Below are positions 63,587 through 64,000 of a stretch of DNA of 64,000 bases, in pieces. The notes under the pieces are model-generated. The model did no database searches, was not told where the DNA came from, and worked only from the letters and a program-made list of their open reading frames with translations. A program made the translations under genes and the position numbers. Within the stretch, counting starts at the first letter, position 1; every line of letters starts with the position of its first letter. Source of the stretch: Sphaerotilus sulfidivorans (lineage in GTDB: Bacteria; Pseudomonadota; Gammaproteobacteria; Burkholderiales; Burkholderiaceae_C); assembly GCF_013426975.1 (NCBI RefSeq), contig NZ_JACCPY010000003.1:124001-188000 (forward strand), in the 5' to 3' direction.

Positions 63587-64000
63587 ATGCTGTCCCAGAA
63601 ATCCTTTGAAGCCGTCACCTCGATGTTCCACAAGGTCTCGGGCATCCAGCTGACCGATGCCAAGCGCGCGCTGGTGGCCGGCCGGCTGCAGAAGCTCGCG
63701 CAGGCACGCGGCCTGAGCTCGGTCGACCAGTACGTCGAGCAGCTCATGCGCGACAACGACACCGAGGAAATGGTCCGCCTGGTCGACAAGCTGACCACCA
63801 ACGAGACCTACTTCTTCCGCGAGCCGCAGCATTTCGAGCGCATGAAGAGCGTCATCGAGAAGCGCCCGGCCTCGGCCGGCGAGTTCCGCGTCTGGAGCGC
63901 GGCCAGCTCCTCCGGCGAGGAGGCCTACAGCATCGCGATGGTGCTGGGCAACCACTACGGCACCCGCGGCTGGAAGATCGTCGGCACCGACCTGTCGACC
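63587..64000 (+). CDS. cheR: Chemotaxis methyltransferase CheR, N-terminal 138 residues (cut by window edge)
   Basis: Methylates receptor glutamates using SAM. The N-terminal helical domain (HKVSGIQLTDAKRALVAGRLQKLAQARGL) and the start of the SAM fold (TTNETYFFREPQHFE, WSAASSSGEEAYSIAMVL) are clear family motifs. The gene runs beyond the right edge of the window. Start ATG at 63587, 71 bases after cheA. Confidence 0.94.
   Translation, partial: MLSQKSFEAVTSMFHKVSGIQLTDAKRALVAGRLQKLAQARGLSSVDQYVEQLMRDNDTEEMVRLVDKLTTNETYFFREPQHFERMKSVIEKRPASAGEFRVWSAASSSGEEAYSIAMVLGNHYGTRGWKIVGTDLST

Overview
The window is a high-GC, gene-dense stretch of a Gram-negative chromosome. The cbb3 oxidase genes, CysI/DUF934/CysH, LolCD, the RpfE-like protein next to recJ, two TonB receptors and a CheA/CheR chemotaxis locus all point to a betaproteobacterium of the order Burkholderiales. 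A Leptothrix/Sphaerotilus/Rubrivivax-like lineage is my guess from gene content, not a measured placement. I see no prophage, integrase, transposase or CRISPR array.

Left part (1-16 kb): a cbb3 cytochrome oxidase locus on the minus strand (ccoN cut by the window edge, ccoS, ccoI), with FNR/ANR-type boxes in front of ccoN and ccoI. Next come a DUF192 protein and an assimilatory sulfate operon on the plus strand (TauE-like exporter, cysI, DUF934, cysH, cysD, cysN, cobA), followed by a 7Fe ferredoxin and a ferredoxin-NADP reductase. No cysJ is seen, so the ferredoxin pair may feed CysI. A periplasmic binding protein overlaps a histidine kinase with a degenerate ATPase domain. Two identical tRNA-Asn genes follow.

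Middle part (16-32 kb): an H-NS-like protein, SRP RNA (ffs), a universal stress protein, an MHS-type transporter, and then signalling genes. These are a bacteriophytochrome-like kinase overlapping a REC-REC-PAS-GGDEF-EAL protein, a BLUF photoreceptor between folE and a DUF429 gene, and a minus-strand operon TonB receptor - YfiR-like periplasmic protein - GGDEF/EAL protein. That last operon looks like an envelope-to-c-di-GMP relay.

Metal/cofactor region (32-48 kb), the most interesting part. A second TonB receptor is followed by a SoxYZ-like carrier and a metallo-beta-lactamase-fold protein of the quinoprotein relay type. On the minus strand lies what reads as a complete tungsten-enzyme locus: four-cluster ferredoxin AorA, tungstopterin aldehyde oxidoreductase AorB, FAD subunit AorC, a MoaD/ThiS-like sulfur carrier, an unknown 100-aa protein, and a ModE-like/PBP regulator. 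Beside it are a tungstate ABC transporter (tupBCA) and a divergent moeA. An inverted repeat of the form TATGCA-N6-TGCATA lies in front of the aor genes, and a near copy lies in the tup/moeA divergent promoter, suggesting one regulon. Then comes a PQQ alcohol dehydrogenase with the Asp-Tyr-Asp signature of lanthanide-dependent enzymes, preceded by a sigma-54-type promoter and two copies of a palindrome.

Right part (48-64 kb): a small lipoprotein, lolD-lolC, an RpfE-like gene and recJ, a TIR-FGE fusion protein, and a chemotaxis cluster (three receptors, cheA, and the start of cheR at the right edge).

Reading frames on the opposite strand are open for long distances because of the GC content. 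I left these shadow frames out.
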